Below are positions 25,669 to 34,662 of a DNA stretch of 64,000 nt, piece by piece (within the stretch, counting starts at the first letter, position 1; each line of letters begins with the position of its first letter). Origin of the DNA: Kribbella solani (GTDB taxonomy: Bacteria > Actinomycetota > Actinomycetes > Propionibacteriales > Kribbellaceae). Location: the NCBI RefSeq assembly GCF_014205295.1, contig NZ_JACHNF010000001.1, positions 806,001-870,000 of the forward strand. Reading direction: 5' to 3'. Made by a program: the position numbers and the translations under genes. The notes beneath the pieces were generated by a model that saw only the letters and a program-made list of their open reading frames with translations, did no database searches and was not told where the DNA came from.

Positions 25669-27748
25669 TCATGTCCGTCAGCACGGCAGTCATGATCTCC
25701 CGGCAGCGACCCGGGTCATCGGCAGCGGAAAGGTGGCGGGTCCACGAGATCGACCCGACCGCGAAGACCTGCCCGCCGGCGCCGGTACGCCGCCACACCA
25801 CGTCACCGCGGAGGGCATTGGCGACCGCGCGGACCGGATCGCCGTCGAGGCTCAGGTACTCGGTCACCGGGCGGTACTCGGGCGGGATGTCGACCGCCCG
25901 CCCGAGTACGACGCAATCCACGTCCGACCCGAGCGTCACGTCGTGACAGTCGAGCTCGAAACCGCACAGTCCGAACGGATCGGCACCGACGTCGCCCATC
26001 ACCGCGGCCAGCCGTGGCGGAAGCGCATCGACCTCAAGATCGGCCGGCGCGGCGTACGCGGTGTCGCGGGAGAACCCGATCGCGCAGTAGCCCAGGCCGG
26101 TCAGCAGGTTCGGTGGTCGCCCGGCGTGTCGCCACAGGCCGCCTTGCTGCCCCGACACCTGATGCCGCAGCTCGCCGGGCTCGTCGTTCCACATGTTGCG
26201 GTCGTGGTTACCGCGCCGAAGCTCCTGCATCCACGGGCGGTCCGCGGGTACGTCGACGCGCAGGATGAAGCCGTTGCCGCCGAGGTACATCAGGTTCCCG
26301 CCGGACGCCAGGTGATCGTCGTACGCGTCGAGCAGGTTCTCGGTCGAGTACTCCGGATGGCTTCCGGTCAGCACGGTCCGGCAGCCGGCCAGCGCCGCGA
26401 CGCCTTCCTGGTCGAGGAATTCGTCGGTGGTGACTGCCCAGCTCAGCCCGGAGCGCGACAGCCAGTTGACGATCGACAGGTCGGCCGACAGCTGGTGCGG
26501 ACGACCGACGAGCTGGTACACCCAGTCCGGCCGCATGGTCGCCTGCGGCCGCTTCAAGGACGCGAGGTGTACGCCGGAACCGTCCGGGTGCAGGCCGTAC
26601 AGCGAGAGCATCCCGGTCTCGGCGAGATAGTCGTAGACATGTTGCGAAGTCGACGCGCCCTTGGTCGTGTACACGTCGGCCGGGGCGTCCTCCCAGTACC
26701 CGTTGTTGGCGTACGAGCGGTAGCTGAACGTCGGTAGCACGAGAGTCACGTCAGGCGCCGAGTCGGGTGGCGGCGCGACGAACACCGAGACCGGGAAGAA
26801 GCGGCCCGGGTCGTCGAAGCGGGGCACTTCGTCCACCGACAGCACCGCGCACAGTACGCCGGATCGCGTACCGGCCGGGAGGTCGAGCTCGACACCGATG
26901 GGCCAACCGGCGTCGCCGAGGTCGTCCCGGTGCAGGTACGCCGCGGCGTACTCGGCAGGCGCATCCTCGAAGGAGAGGGAGCGGCCCCGCCACGCCGAGC
27001 CGGTCACGGCGCGAGTGGGCTCGTTCACCAATCTGGAGTCGGCGAAGACCTGATAGCTGTCGGGGACATCGCCGGCGTACGGGAGCCGGCCGAGGTTCCA
27101 CTTGGTGATCAGGTCGCCGTCCAAGGTACGCAGCGCAGGCGCCTCGATCTTCGCGTCGAGCCGGCCGCGTCCACCGCTCGGAGAGCGCGGGTCGATCACC
27201 CCACCGATGAGGAGCTCGCGGAGGACACCCGGTTCGGCGCGTACCGCGAGGTACTCCGAGGTGGCGTCCGTGCTCAGGGTGATGCTGTCCGCGGAGATGG
27301 CGAGTGCCACCTTCGTCCAGCGGCGCGGCCGTAACGTCAGCGTAGTGGCGTACTCCTGGTCGCCGTGGCGAATGACGAAGGACTGGTCCGGCGTGAGGTC
27401 GAGTGAGAGCAGGCCGTGCTCGCCGACGTACTGCAGAAGTGTTGACGGTTCGGTTTGGGGAGCCCGGGTCCAGAGCGTCACCTCGATGCTGAGCTCTGCC
27501 AGTTCGAGATTGCTTTCGCGGGCGTGGAAGTACGAGCCCGTGACCAACGGGATATCGGCGGCGGCGAACGGACCGGCCGGCGGCAACTCGACCGGGCAGT
27601 GCGCCCAGGCATCGCCGTCACCGAGGAAGTCGGTGACGCGGAGCAGGTGCACCCAGAACTCGGGACACCGGCTCGACACGTGGATCGGAACTCGGTCGCC
27701 GGGCCTGGCGTGCCATTTCGGCGCATAGCCGACGATGTCGTAACCCAC
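25649..27748 (-). CDS. N,N-dimethylformamidase large-subunit-like protein
   Basis: A 699-residue protein with the DMFase beta-subunit organisation: an N-terminal jelly-roll/lectin-like half and a C-terminal catalytic half with TDEFLDQEGV, LTGSHPEY, GGNLMYLGGNGF and GGLWRHAGRPP. The Tyr in HPEY is a likely iron ligand. The segment that in relatives I recall reads GExGGLWR has Gln instead of Glu (SGQQGGLWR). No small subunit gene is adjacent. The family hydrolyses small amides; the real substrate is unknown. The GTG start has a GGGAGG site. It is divergent from the flavoenzyme at 27865. Confidence 0.8.
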   Translation of the reverse strand: MGYDIVGYAPKWHARPGDRVPIHVSSRCPEFWVHLLRVTDFLGDGDAWAHCPVELPPAGPFAAADIPLVTGSYFHARESNLELAELSIEVTLWTRAPQTEPSTLLQYVGEHGLLSLDLTPDQSFVIRHGDQEYATTLTLRPRRWTKVALAISADSITLSTDATSEYLAVRAEPGVLRELLIGGVIDPRSPSGGRGRLDAKIEAPALRTLDGDLITKWNLGRLPYAGDVPDSYQVFADSRLVNEPTRAVTGSAWRGRSLSFEDAPAEYAAAYLHRDDLGDAGWPIGVELDLPAGTRSGVLCAVLSVDEVPRFDDPGRFFPVSVFVAPPPDSAPDVTLVLPTFSYRSYANNGYWEDAPADVYTTKGASTSQHVYDYLAETGMLSLYGLHPDGSGVHLASLKRPQATMRPDWVYQLVGRPHQLSADLSIVNWLSRSGLSWAVTTDEFLDQEGVAALAGCRTVLTGSHPEYSTENLLDAYDDHLASGGNLMYLGGNGFILRVDVPADRPWMQELRRGNHDRNMWNDEPGELRHQVSGQQGGLWRHAGRPPNLLTGLGYCAIGFSRDTAYAAPADLEVDALPPRLAAVMGDVGADPFGLCGFELDCHDVTLGSDVDCVVLGRAVDIPPEYRPVTEYLSLDGDPVRAVANALRGDVVWRRTGAGGQVFAVGSISWTRHLSAADDPGRCREIMTAVLTDMTTEAPA

Positions 27749-27778
27749 GCTCGCCTCCCTGGGGATCGGATTGGCAAG

Positions 27779-27810
27779 ACCAGTACTACCATGGCACTGG
27801 TATTGCCAGT
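27779..27810. promoter_or_regulatory. Operator cluster in the DMFase/flavoenzyme divergent promoter
   Basis: ACTGGTATTGCCAGT at 27796-27810 is an inverted repeat (ACTGG/CCAGT) fitting CTGGT-NNN-ACCAG with one mismatch. A further ACCAGT half lies at 27779-27784. It looks like the site at 15805, so the GntR at 24937 may control this pair too. Confidence 0.55.
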
Positions 27811-27864
27811 AAGGCCACAGCGTGTCAACATTGCCGGAGCCGACAACAGCTGAGGGGCGGGTCG

Positions 27865-29199
27865 ATGGCGAGCGAGCTGGTGGCGCGAGGAGACATGGGT
27901 TTCGAGGATCTCTTGTCCGGCCTGGTCTGGAACGGACGCAAGCCCACGGAGGTACCGAAGGTCATCGCCAGACCGGTGGATGTCGCCGGGGTGGTTGAGG
28001 CCCTGGCCGTCGCGCGGCGCGACGGACTGCGGGTCGGCGTCCGGTCCGGCGGGCACAACTGGCTCGGAGTCTGCCTTCGGCCGAACGGCATGGTGATCGA
28101 TCTGTCCGGGTTTCGGCAGATCGAGATCGCGCCGGATCTTTCGACCGCGAGAGTCGGTCCGGGCGTGACCAACGACGTGCTGGATGCAGCGCTGGAACGA
28201 GTTGGCCGGGCGTTCCCCGTCGGTCACTGTCCGAGCGTTGGTGTCGGTGGATACCTGCTCTCGGGTGGGTTCGGGTGGAACAGCGGCGAGTGGGGTCTGG
28301 CCGGCGAACGTGTCCGGCGCGTCGAGGTGGTGACGGCGGCGGGGGAGGTTCTGATCGCCGACCAGGACGAGCATCCGGACCTGTTCTGGGCCGCCTGTGG
28401 CGCTGGCATGTTGTTCCCCGCTGTCGTGACCTGGTTCGAGATCGAGCTCGCCGCGCGCCCGCGACACGTGGAGTGGGCCACCGCCGTTTTCGGTCGCGAG
28501 CAGAGCCGTGCGGTCGCCGACTGGTTCGCGACGCGGCAGGAACAGGCACCGGCCAACGTCGAGGCGGCCCTGCGGCTCTGCCGGGAAGGGCCTGGTGAGC
28601 CGACGCTGCTCGAGGTCACGGTGGTGTCCTTCGCCGCGGATCGCGAACAGGCTGACCGCGATCTGAAGCCTTGGTCCGATGCTCACGTGCAGCCGCTCTC
28701 GGCGACCAGAAGAGTCGGCGCCATCAGCGATTTGTTCGCGATCGAAGATCTGCTCCATCCCATCGGCGCCCGGTACGCGACCGACAACGTCCAGTCCGGC
28801 GAACCGTTCCGGTCCCTGCTCGAACGGCTGGTGACGGCGATGGACCGCGCGCCGAGTGACCTCTCGTTCATCGGTACCGGGGTGAACCCGGCCGGCTCGC
28901 CCGGTGCCGACGGCGCCTTCTCGGTGGCGAGTTCGGCGTTCGCGTACCCGGTGGCCATCTGGCCGGACGAGTCGGGCGACGCGGCGAACGACGAATGGGT
29001 GCGCGAGACGATGCACGACGTCCCGTTGGCGCAGACCAGTTACATCGCGGAGACCACCCCCGAACTGCACCCGGGAGGTGTCCGGGACTGCTTCTCGGCC
29101 GAGTCCTGGGAACGGCTGACCGAGGTGCGCCGGAAGTACGATCCGGACGGGTTGCTCGAAGTCGGCTACGCCGGAATCGCTGATCGGCTTGGCGAATGA
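27865..29199 (+). CDS. FAD-linked oxidoreductase with bicovalent flavin motifs
   Basis: A 444-residue BBE-type enzyme. Both covalent anchor residues are seen: His64 in RSGGHNW and Cys122 in GHCPSVGVGGYLLSGG. The C-terminal YDPDG motif is a shortened form of the usual berberine-bridge end. Bicovalent members often oxidise carbohydrates or bulky alcohols. It is coupled to the metallohydrolase by an ATGA overlap and faces the DMFase-like gene across a shared operator region. Confidence 0.87.
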   Translation: MASELVARGDMGFEDLLSGLVWNGRKPTEVPKVIARPVDVAGVVEALAVARRDGLRVGVRSGGHNWLGVCLRPNGMVIDLSGFRQIEIAPDLSTARVGPGVTNDVLDAALERVGRAFPVGHCPSVGVGGYLLSGGFGWNSGEWGLAGERVRRVEVVTAAGEVLIADQDEHPDLFWAACGAGMLFPAVVTWFEIELAARPRHVEWATAVFGREQSRAVADWFATRQEQAPANVEAALRLCREGPGEPTLLEVTVVSFAADREQADRDLKPWSDAHVQPLSATRRVGAISDLFAIEDLLHPIGARYATDNVQSGEPFRSLLERLVTAMDRAPSDLSFIGTGVNPAGSPGADGAFSVASSAFAYPVAIWPDESGDAANDEWVRETMHDVPLAQTSYIAETTPELHPGGVRDCFSAESWERLTEVRRKYDPDGLLEVGYAGIADRLGE

Positions 29200-31709
29200 T
29201 GGACTACCAGCCCGTCGACCTGACTTCGCAGGCGGATGCCGATGACGACCTGGAGCTCGCGTACGCCGCCGTCTGGCGCGGGGAGGTGCTGGCCCGCGGA
29301 CTGCCGTTCCTCGCGCCGGAGCGAGCGGGCCGTGCCTCGGTGCTTCGGCTCAAGTCCGGTACGGCGCGGACGATCGGACTGGATGCGGAAGCACCGATCC
29401 GGACGATCACGTTCGCGCACCGTACCCGGGTCGAGGCGGGCTTGTCCGAACTCGGCCGAGTGAGCGCGGTCTATCGCTTCGACTTCGCCGACGGCGAGTC
29501 GGTGCGCGTTCCGATCAGAGACGGCTTCGAGGTCGAGAACCCCTTTCTGGGCTGGGGTATGCAGCCAAGTCTGGCCGTCCCGGACGCGGCGGACAGTCGC
29601 CCGGATAGGGACTTCGGCGCCTTCGCCGATGCCGGCGCGCGACAGACCGAGGTGGTGCAGGCCGGGCGCTGGTCGGATCGGCCCGGCGGACCGAGCCTGC
29701 GGTTGCAGGGCGTCGAGGACCAGCCGCCGCGGTACTTTCTGTGGTCCTGGATCAATCCACGGCCCGGGCATCAGATCGTCCGGATCGGGCTGGAGCCGGG
29801 CCAGGCGGTGGTGGAGGTCGGCGGTATCTGTCTGGGGTTCGTCGACGAGTATCCGCTGCAGCCGGAGCCGGCCAGAGTCGTGACGGCGGAGACGCCGCGA
29901 GGCTACCTGGGTGACGGTACCGACCTGGAAATCACGGTGGACCGTGGCACCGTCTCCTTCACGACTCCGCTTCGGCGGCAGCCGGACCCCGGCGATCCGA
30001 TGGCGGTGTGGGGCGATGCGCCGGATGCCGAGGTTGTCGGTGTGTACGCACGTGTCGCATCGGTCGACTCCGGCACCGTACGGCTGCAGGCGAACGGCGA
30101 GACGATCGAGACAGCCCGCTGGTCCGAGCTGGGCCAGGGGCGGTCGAGCGGTGTGGGTTCGTTGCAGGTCTCCGAGCTAGGGCGCAACTGGGTCCGCACC
30201 CGGATCGTCGACGACGCCACCGGCGAACCCATTGCCTGCCGGGTGAACTTCGCCTCGCGCGACGGCGTCCCGTACCAGCCGCACGGCCATCCGCAGCACG
30301 TGAACGGCGATCGATCCAGCTGGCACCTGGACGTCGGCAGCGACGTGCGCCTGGGGCGTACGACGTATGGCTATGTGGACGGTAGCTGCGAAGGTTGGCT
30401 ACCGCGCGGTGAGGTACGGGTCCGGGTCGCGAAGGGGTTCGAGTACGAGCCGCTCGACCAACTGGTCGAAGTCGCTGACGACACTCGGGAACTGACCTTG
30501 CGGGTCAGGCGCCGCTTCGACGTCAGCGCCGACGGCTGGTACAGCGGCGATACGCATGTCCACTTCGTCTCCAGTTTCGGCGGGCTGAAGGAGGCGGCCG
30601 CCGAGGGCGTCTCGGTGGTGCACCTGCTGCAGGCCCAGTGGGGGAGCCTTTTCACCAACACCGAGGAGTTCCTCGGCCGGCCGGTCGTGAGCGACGACGG
30701 GCGGACCGTTCTGTACACGTCCCAGGAGAATCGTCAGCACTTTCTCGGGCATCTGAGTCTGCTGGGACTGAAGGAACCGGTGATGCCGTGGAGCACGGAC
30801 GGTCCCGAGGAGGCGGAGCTGGGCGGCGGTCTGGAAGCGACGCTGTCCGATTGGGCGGATCGCTGTCGCGCGCAGGGCGGCACCGTGGTCGTACCGCACT
30901 TCCCCCTGCCGATGGGCGAGCAGGCAGCACTGATCGCGACGAACCGCGTCGATGCGGTCGAGTCGCTTGGGCTGTGGCCGGACCTGATGTACCTGCACTA
31001 CTACCGGTACCTCAACGCCGGGTACCGGCTGCCGATCAACGGTGGGACGGACAAGATGTCGAACGACGTCCCGATCGGGATGTCGCGGACCTACGTACGC
31101 CTCGGTGCCGACGACGACTTCGGGTTCGATGCGTGGTGCCGGGGGTTGTCCGCGGGGCGCAGTTACATGAGCAGCGGGCCGTTGCTCAGCCTGTCGGTCG
31201 ACGGCCGGGGGATGGGGGACACCGTCCACCTTCCGGAGCGGGGCGGAGCCGTCTCGGTCGTCGCGACCGCGCAGAGCATCTTCCCGATGTACCGGCTGGA
31301 GCTGGTGCATTCCGGAAAGGTGATCGCGACCTCTGAGGACGAGGCCGGTACGCACACGTTGACGATCGACGAGAACGTACGCTTCGACCGGCCCGGGTGG
31401 TTGGCCGTACGGGTCGGTGGCGGTGGACCGGAGTTGCGGACCCAGCATCGCGACGTGTGGCAGCGGTCGATCATGGCGCACACGTCCCCGGTGTACGTCG
31501 CGTGCGGCGAACGCGCCGCCTCGGATCCCGGCGCACTGGCCGAGATCATCACGCTGATCGAGCGTGGGCGTTCGTACGTACAACACCGCACCGCTGCCGC
31601 CACCGCTGCCATGCACCACCACGGCGGCGATCACCGGTCGTTCATGGTCCGCCCCTTCGACCAGGCACTGGCGGCGGTACGAGCTCGTTTGGCCGAGTTC
31701 CCTGACTAG
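29196..31709 (+). CDS. CehA/McbA-family PHP-like metallohydrolase
   Basis: An 837-residue protein. The first 440 residues are beta-rich with no clear match; a PHP-type hydrolase part begins near residue 448 with WYSGDTHVHF and continues with YTSQENRQHFLGH, VVPHFPLPMG and INGGTDK. These His/Asp/Glu clusters are the expected metal ligands. CehA and McbA relatives cleave carbamate esters, but many members have unknown substrates. Start overlaps the upstream stop (ATGA). Together with the flavoenzyme and DMFase-like protein it suggests breakdown of an amide- or ester-containing compound. Confidence 0.8.
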   Translation: MMDYQPVDLTSQADADDDLELAYAAVWRGEVLARGLPFLAPERAGRASVLRLKSGTARTIGLDAEAPIRTITFAHRTRVEAGLSELGRVSAVYRFDFADGESVRVPIRDGFEVENPFLGWGMQPSLAVPDAADSRPDRDFGAFADAGARQTEVVQAGRWSDRPGGPSLRLQGVEDQPPRYFLWSWINPRPGHQIVRIGLEPGQAVVEVGGICLGFVDEYPLQPEPARVVTAETPRGYLGDGTDLEITVDRGTVSFTTPLRRQPDPGDPMAVWGDAPDAEVVGVYARVASVDSGTVRLQANGETIETARWSELGQGRSSGVGSLQVSELGRNWVRTRIVDDATGEPIACRVNFASRDGVPYQPHGHPQHVNGDRSSWHLDVGSDVRLGRTTYGYVDGSCEGWLPRGEVRVRVAKGFEYEPLDQLVEVADDTRELTLRVRRRFDVSADGWYSGDTHVHFVSSFGGLKEAAAEGVSVVHLLQAQWGSLFTNTEEFLGRPVVSDDGRTVLYTSQENRQHFLGHLSLLGLKEPVMPWSTDGPEEAELGGGLEATLSDWADRCRAQGGTVVVPHFPLPMGEQAALIATNRVDAVESLGLWPDLMYLHYYRYLNAGYRLPINGGTDKMSNDVPIGMSRTYVRLGADDDFGFDAWCRGLSAGRSYMSSGPLLSLSVDGRGMGDTVHLPERGGAVSVVATAQSIFPMYRLELVHSGKVIATSEDEAGTHTLTIDENVRFDRPGWLAVRVGGGGPELRTQHRDVWQRSIMAHTSPVYVACGERAASDPGALAEIITLIERGRSYVQHRTAAATAAMHHHGGDHRSFMVRPFDQALAAVRARLAEFPD

Positions 31710-31734
31710 TTGAGGCTTGCTTGGTCGACCGGAG

Positions 31735-32499
31735 CTAGTCCGCGACGCGGGCCGGGGTGCTGGTGGTCCAGAGCACCTCGAACAGGTTGCGTTGCAGCTC
31801 GGCGTACTCGTGGCTCTCGATGATCATCGCGAACCGTTCCCGCGCCGACGACATCGTCACCACCTGGCTCTCGCCGAGCACGGTCGTCATCGTGAACGCG
31901 TACCGCGCCGGGGCGAAGCGGACTTCGCGGAAGTCGTGGCTGCTGGTCAGCCACGCGCCCGGTACGTCATGCTCCCGCGTCCGGATCACCCGCAACGAGA
32001 GCTCCCGAGTACGCCGGGCCGCGATGTACTGCCGCATCGCCTCTTCGCCAGGCACTGTCAGCAGATCCCGCATCGACAGGATGCCGAGGATCGGTGACTT
32101 CCACTCGAGCGTTTCGAACAGGGCGGACCGGATCCCGCTCGCGCCCTCGAGGTAGCGGACCCGGGGCCGGCTACGCCCGGATGCGTGCAGGGCGCGGAGC
32201 TCCGGCACCAGTGACTCGAGCTGACGCCGGCGCTCCGCCCACTCGTCCAGGAACCGCGCGGGATCGTTCGCGACCAGTACGCCGTGACTGCGGTTCCCGG
32301 TCGACGAGGTCGGGCCGGACTCGACCATGCTGATCAGTCCGCGCTCCCGGAGCCGCTTGGCGAGGTCGTAGCCGTTGGTCCGGCTCGTCCGCGCGCTCCG
32401 GGCGGCGTCGGCGATCGTCGTCCGCCCGGCGTCCAGTACGGCCAGGTAGAACTGAGCTTCCCTCGGGTCCAGGCCCACCTCGACCAGCCGTTCCAGCAT
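31735..32499 (-). CDS. TrmB-family transcriptional regulator
   Basis: A 254-residue regulator with an N-terminal winged-helix typical of TrmB (LDPREAQFYLAVLDAGRTT, then ARTSRTNGYDLAKRLRERGLI) and a helical linker plus C-terminal effector domain (LEGASGIRSALFETLEW). It is divergent from the nitrilase-aldoxime dehydratase pair and shares a 133-base promoter region that holds a perfect 9-base inverted repeat, so it is the likely local regulator. Confidence 0.85.
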   Translation of the reverse strand: MLERLVEVGLDPREAQFYLAVLDAGRTTIADAARSARTSRTNGYDLAKRLRERGLISMVESGPTSSTGNRSHGVLVANDPARFLDEWAERRRQLESLVPELRALHASGRSRPRVRYLEGASGIRSALFETLEWKSPILGILSMRDLLTVPGEEAMRQYIAARRTRELSLRVIRTREHDVPGAWLTSSHDFREVRFAPARYAFTMTTVLGESQVVTMSSARERFAMIIESHEYAELQRNLFEVLWTTSTPARVAD

Positions 32500-32516
32500 C
32501 GGTCAGCCCTCCGTTT

Positions 32517-32538
32517 GTTGTCGAAAACATTCGACAAC
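32517..32538. promoter_or_regulatory. Inverted repeat GTTGTCGAA-AACA-TTCGACAAC
   Basis: A perfect 9-4-9 palindrome lies 17 bases upstream of the TrmB start and 94 bases before the nitrilase GTG. A second small palindrome CTGTCGACAG is at 32607-32616. Both are candidate binding sites of the TrmB-family regulator. Confidence 0.6.
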
Positions 32539-32632
32539 CAAAGTGTTCGCAATCCGTTGATAACCCCGCTGCGATGAGCTTATCTTCACACCGATCATGT
32601 CGAGGGCTGTCGACAGTCGCGAGGGGGTGGGT

Positions 32633-33619
32633 GTGCTACCGACGATCCGGGTCGCGGCGGTGCAGGCGGCGCCGGTCTTCCTGGATCTCGCCGGGACGAT
32701 GGCGAAGCTGGAGGCGCTGGTCGCCGAGGCGGCCGGGCAGGGCGCCGAACTGGTCGTCTTCGGCGAGGCGTTCGTGTCCGGGTTCCCGATCTGGGGTTCG
32801 GTGCTGCCGCCGGTCGACCAGCACGAGTTGCACGTCCGGCTGTTCGAGTCGTCGATCACCGTGCCCGGTCCCCACGTTGAGCAGCTCAGCCGGATCGCCG
32901 GCAGGTACGGCGTCGTGCTGTCGGTCGGTGTGAACGAGCGGGCCGCGCATTCGCTCGGGCAACTGTTCAACTCGAACCTCATCTTCGACCGGACCGGTGC
33001 CTTGGTGAACCACCGGCGCAAACTGGTCGCGACCTGGCACGAGCGGATGACCTGGTCGCACGGTGACGCGTGTGGGCTCGAGCCGGTGCCGCTCGACGGC
33101 TGGTACCTCGGCGCGCTGATCTGCGGAGAGAACACCAACACCCTGGCCCGGTACGCCCTGCTGGCACAGGGGGAGCGGCTGCACATCTCGACGTACCCAC
33201 CTGCCTGGCCGTTCGACCGGCGCGCGGACGGCGCCGGGTACGACCTCGCCGAGAGCATCCGGCTGCGGGCCGCCGCGCACGCCTTCGAAGGCAAGGTGTA
33301 CAACGTCGTCGCCGCGACCGCGCTGGATCAGGAGGCGGTCGACGCGGTGGCCCGCGGCGACGAGCGGATCGAACGACTGCTGTGCGGTTCGCCGCCGGCC
33401 TCGATGGTCGTCGGGCCGCGCGGCGACATCATCGCCGGGCCGCCGGCGCTGGACGAGGGCATCGTGCTCGCGGACGTGGACCTGCAGGACGAGATCGTGC
33501 TCAAACGGGCCCACGACATCGTCGGCACCTACAACCGGTTCGACATCTTCGAGTTCCGGATCGACAAGCGCCGCCCGGCCCCGATCACGTTCGCCGACTC
33601 CGAGGAGACCAGTACATGA
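32633..33619 (+). CDS. Nitrilase (carbon-nitrogen hydrolase)
   Basis: A 328-residue nitrilase with the catalytic triad at family-standard positions: Glu45 (FGEAF), Lys130 (HRRKLV) and Cys164 (LICGEN). The GTG at 32633 has GAGGGGG upstream and gives the normal N terminus; an ATG 36 bases earlier has no ribosome site. Nitrilases convert a nitrile to the carboxylic acid and ammonia. The aldoxime dehydratase that follows with an ATGA overlap makes nitriles, so both steps are encoded together. Confidence 0.92.
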   Translation: MLPTIRVAAVQAAPVFLDLAGTMAKLEALVAEAAGQGAELVVFGEAFVSGFPIWGSVLPPVDQHELHVRLFESSITVPGPHVEQLSRIAGRYGVVLSVGVNERAAHSLGQLFNSNLIFDRTGALVNHRRKLVATWHERMTWSHGDACGLEPVPLDGWYLGALICGENTNTLARYALLAQGERLHISTYPPAWPFDRRADGAGYDLAESIRLRAAAHAFEGKVYNVVAATALDQEAVDAVARGDERIERLLCGSPPASMVVGPRGDIIAGPPALDEGIVLADVDLQDEIVLKRAHDIVGTYNRFDIFEFRIDKRRPAPITFADSEETST

Positions 33620-34662
33620 CGGCACCGTACGTCCGGACGATCCCGGAGCGCCGGCCGGAAGGCCACGTACCGAAGGCGCCGCGTTGGTCACTCGCGTTCG
33701 AGGCACCGGTGTCGCTGGTGACCGCCGACTACCTCGCCATCCAGCTGCCTACTGACGGAACGGACGAGGCAGAGCTCTTCCTCGAACTCGCCCGGCAGTC
33801 GAGCGACGGTCCCGATGCCTGGGAGCTGCTGACCTGCACCGACGAAGCCGGGGCGGTGAACCTTGTCCAGGTCAGCTACTGGTTGGACCCCAGCGCCCAT
33901 GCCCGCTGGCTGCGGTCCTCGAAGCTCGGCCGCTGGTACGCCGGCCTGAATCCCGCGGCGATCACCTTCGGCGCGTGGCACGAGACCGTTCAGGTGCCAC
34001 CGGACCGTCTCGAGACCATCGCTTCCAAGCCGGGCCACGTCTTCGGCCTCGGCCGGGCGCCCGGCGCCCTGATGCGGCACACCACGACCAATGGGTACTA
34101 CGGTGCGGCCCGCGACCGCTTCCCCGTCTCGGCCGTCGATCCGTTGGAGCCGGCCGAGCCGCACGTACGACGTACGCGGCCGGTCAACTCGGCCAAGCGA
34201 CGGCTGCGGGCCGAATGTGGACACAACACCGTGGTCATCCGCTCCGGGCAACTGTGGGAGTCGGCAACCGGAGACCAGCTCGACGACTACGTGAACGAGC
34301 TCCAGCCCAAGCTGCTGGCCGGCATGCGCCATCTGGTGGATCACGCCGACAGCGAGGGAACGCTGTCGCTGCGCATCACGACGAACCTGGACAAGGAGAC
34401 GCTGCAACCGCGCCGGGAGACGTCCGTCTACGCGCACTTCGCCTCACTCGAACACCTGGAGCACTGGGCGAAGACCCATCAGACGCACGCCCGCATCTAC
34501 GCGCACGCGATCCGCAAACAGCAGGAGTACGGCGATGATCGCAGCGTGGTGACCTGGCACGAGGTGTTCGTGCTGCCGAGAACGGCCGCGTTCGAGTACG
34601 TCAACTGCCATCCCGGGACAGGCATTCTGCCCTTTGCTCCGACGGTGATGGGCGTCGAGTAG
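33616..34662 (+). CDS. Aldoxime dehydratase (heme enzyme, OxdA family)
   Basis: A 348-residue member of the phenylacetaldoxime dehydratase family, normal length. Recognisable parts are the N-terminal RTIPERRPEGHVPKAPRW, the CGHNTVVIRSGQLW stretch, HFASLEHLEHWAKTHQTH with the candidate proximal heme His, and VVTWHEVFVLP near the C terminus with a second conserved His. It dehydrates aldoximes to nitriles in the cytosol. The final 62 bases overlap the convergent MptB-like gene. Confidence 0.9.
   Translation: MTAPYVRTIPERRPEGHVPKAPRWSLAFEAPVSLVTADYLAIQLPTDGTDEAELFLELARQSSDGPDAWELLTCTDEAGAVNLVQVSYWLDPSAHARWLRSSKLGRWYAGLNPAAITFGAWHETVQVPPDRLETIASKPGHVFGLGRAPGALMRHTTTNGYYGAARDRFPVSAVDPLEPAEPHVRRTRPVNSAKRRLRAECGHNTVVIRSGQLWESATGDQLDDYVNELQPKLLAGMRHLVDHADSEGTLSLRITTNLDKETLQPRRETSVYAHFASLEHLEHWAKTHQTHARIYAHAIRKQQEYGDDRSVVTWHEVFVLPRTAAFEYVNCHPGTGILPFAPTVMGVE

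Noticed and set aside
27478-29070. A 530-codon minus-strand open frame
   Set aside because: Antisense to the bicovalent flavoenzyme, which has clear cofactor motifs; the antisense frame shows none.
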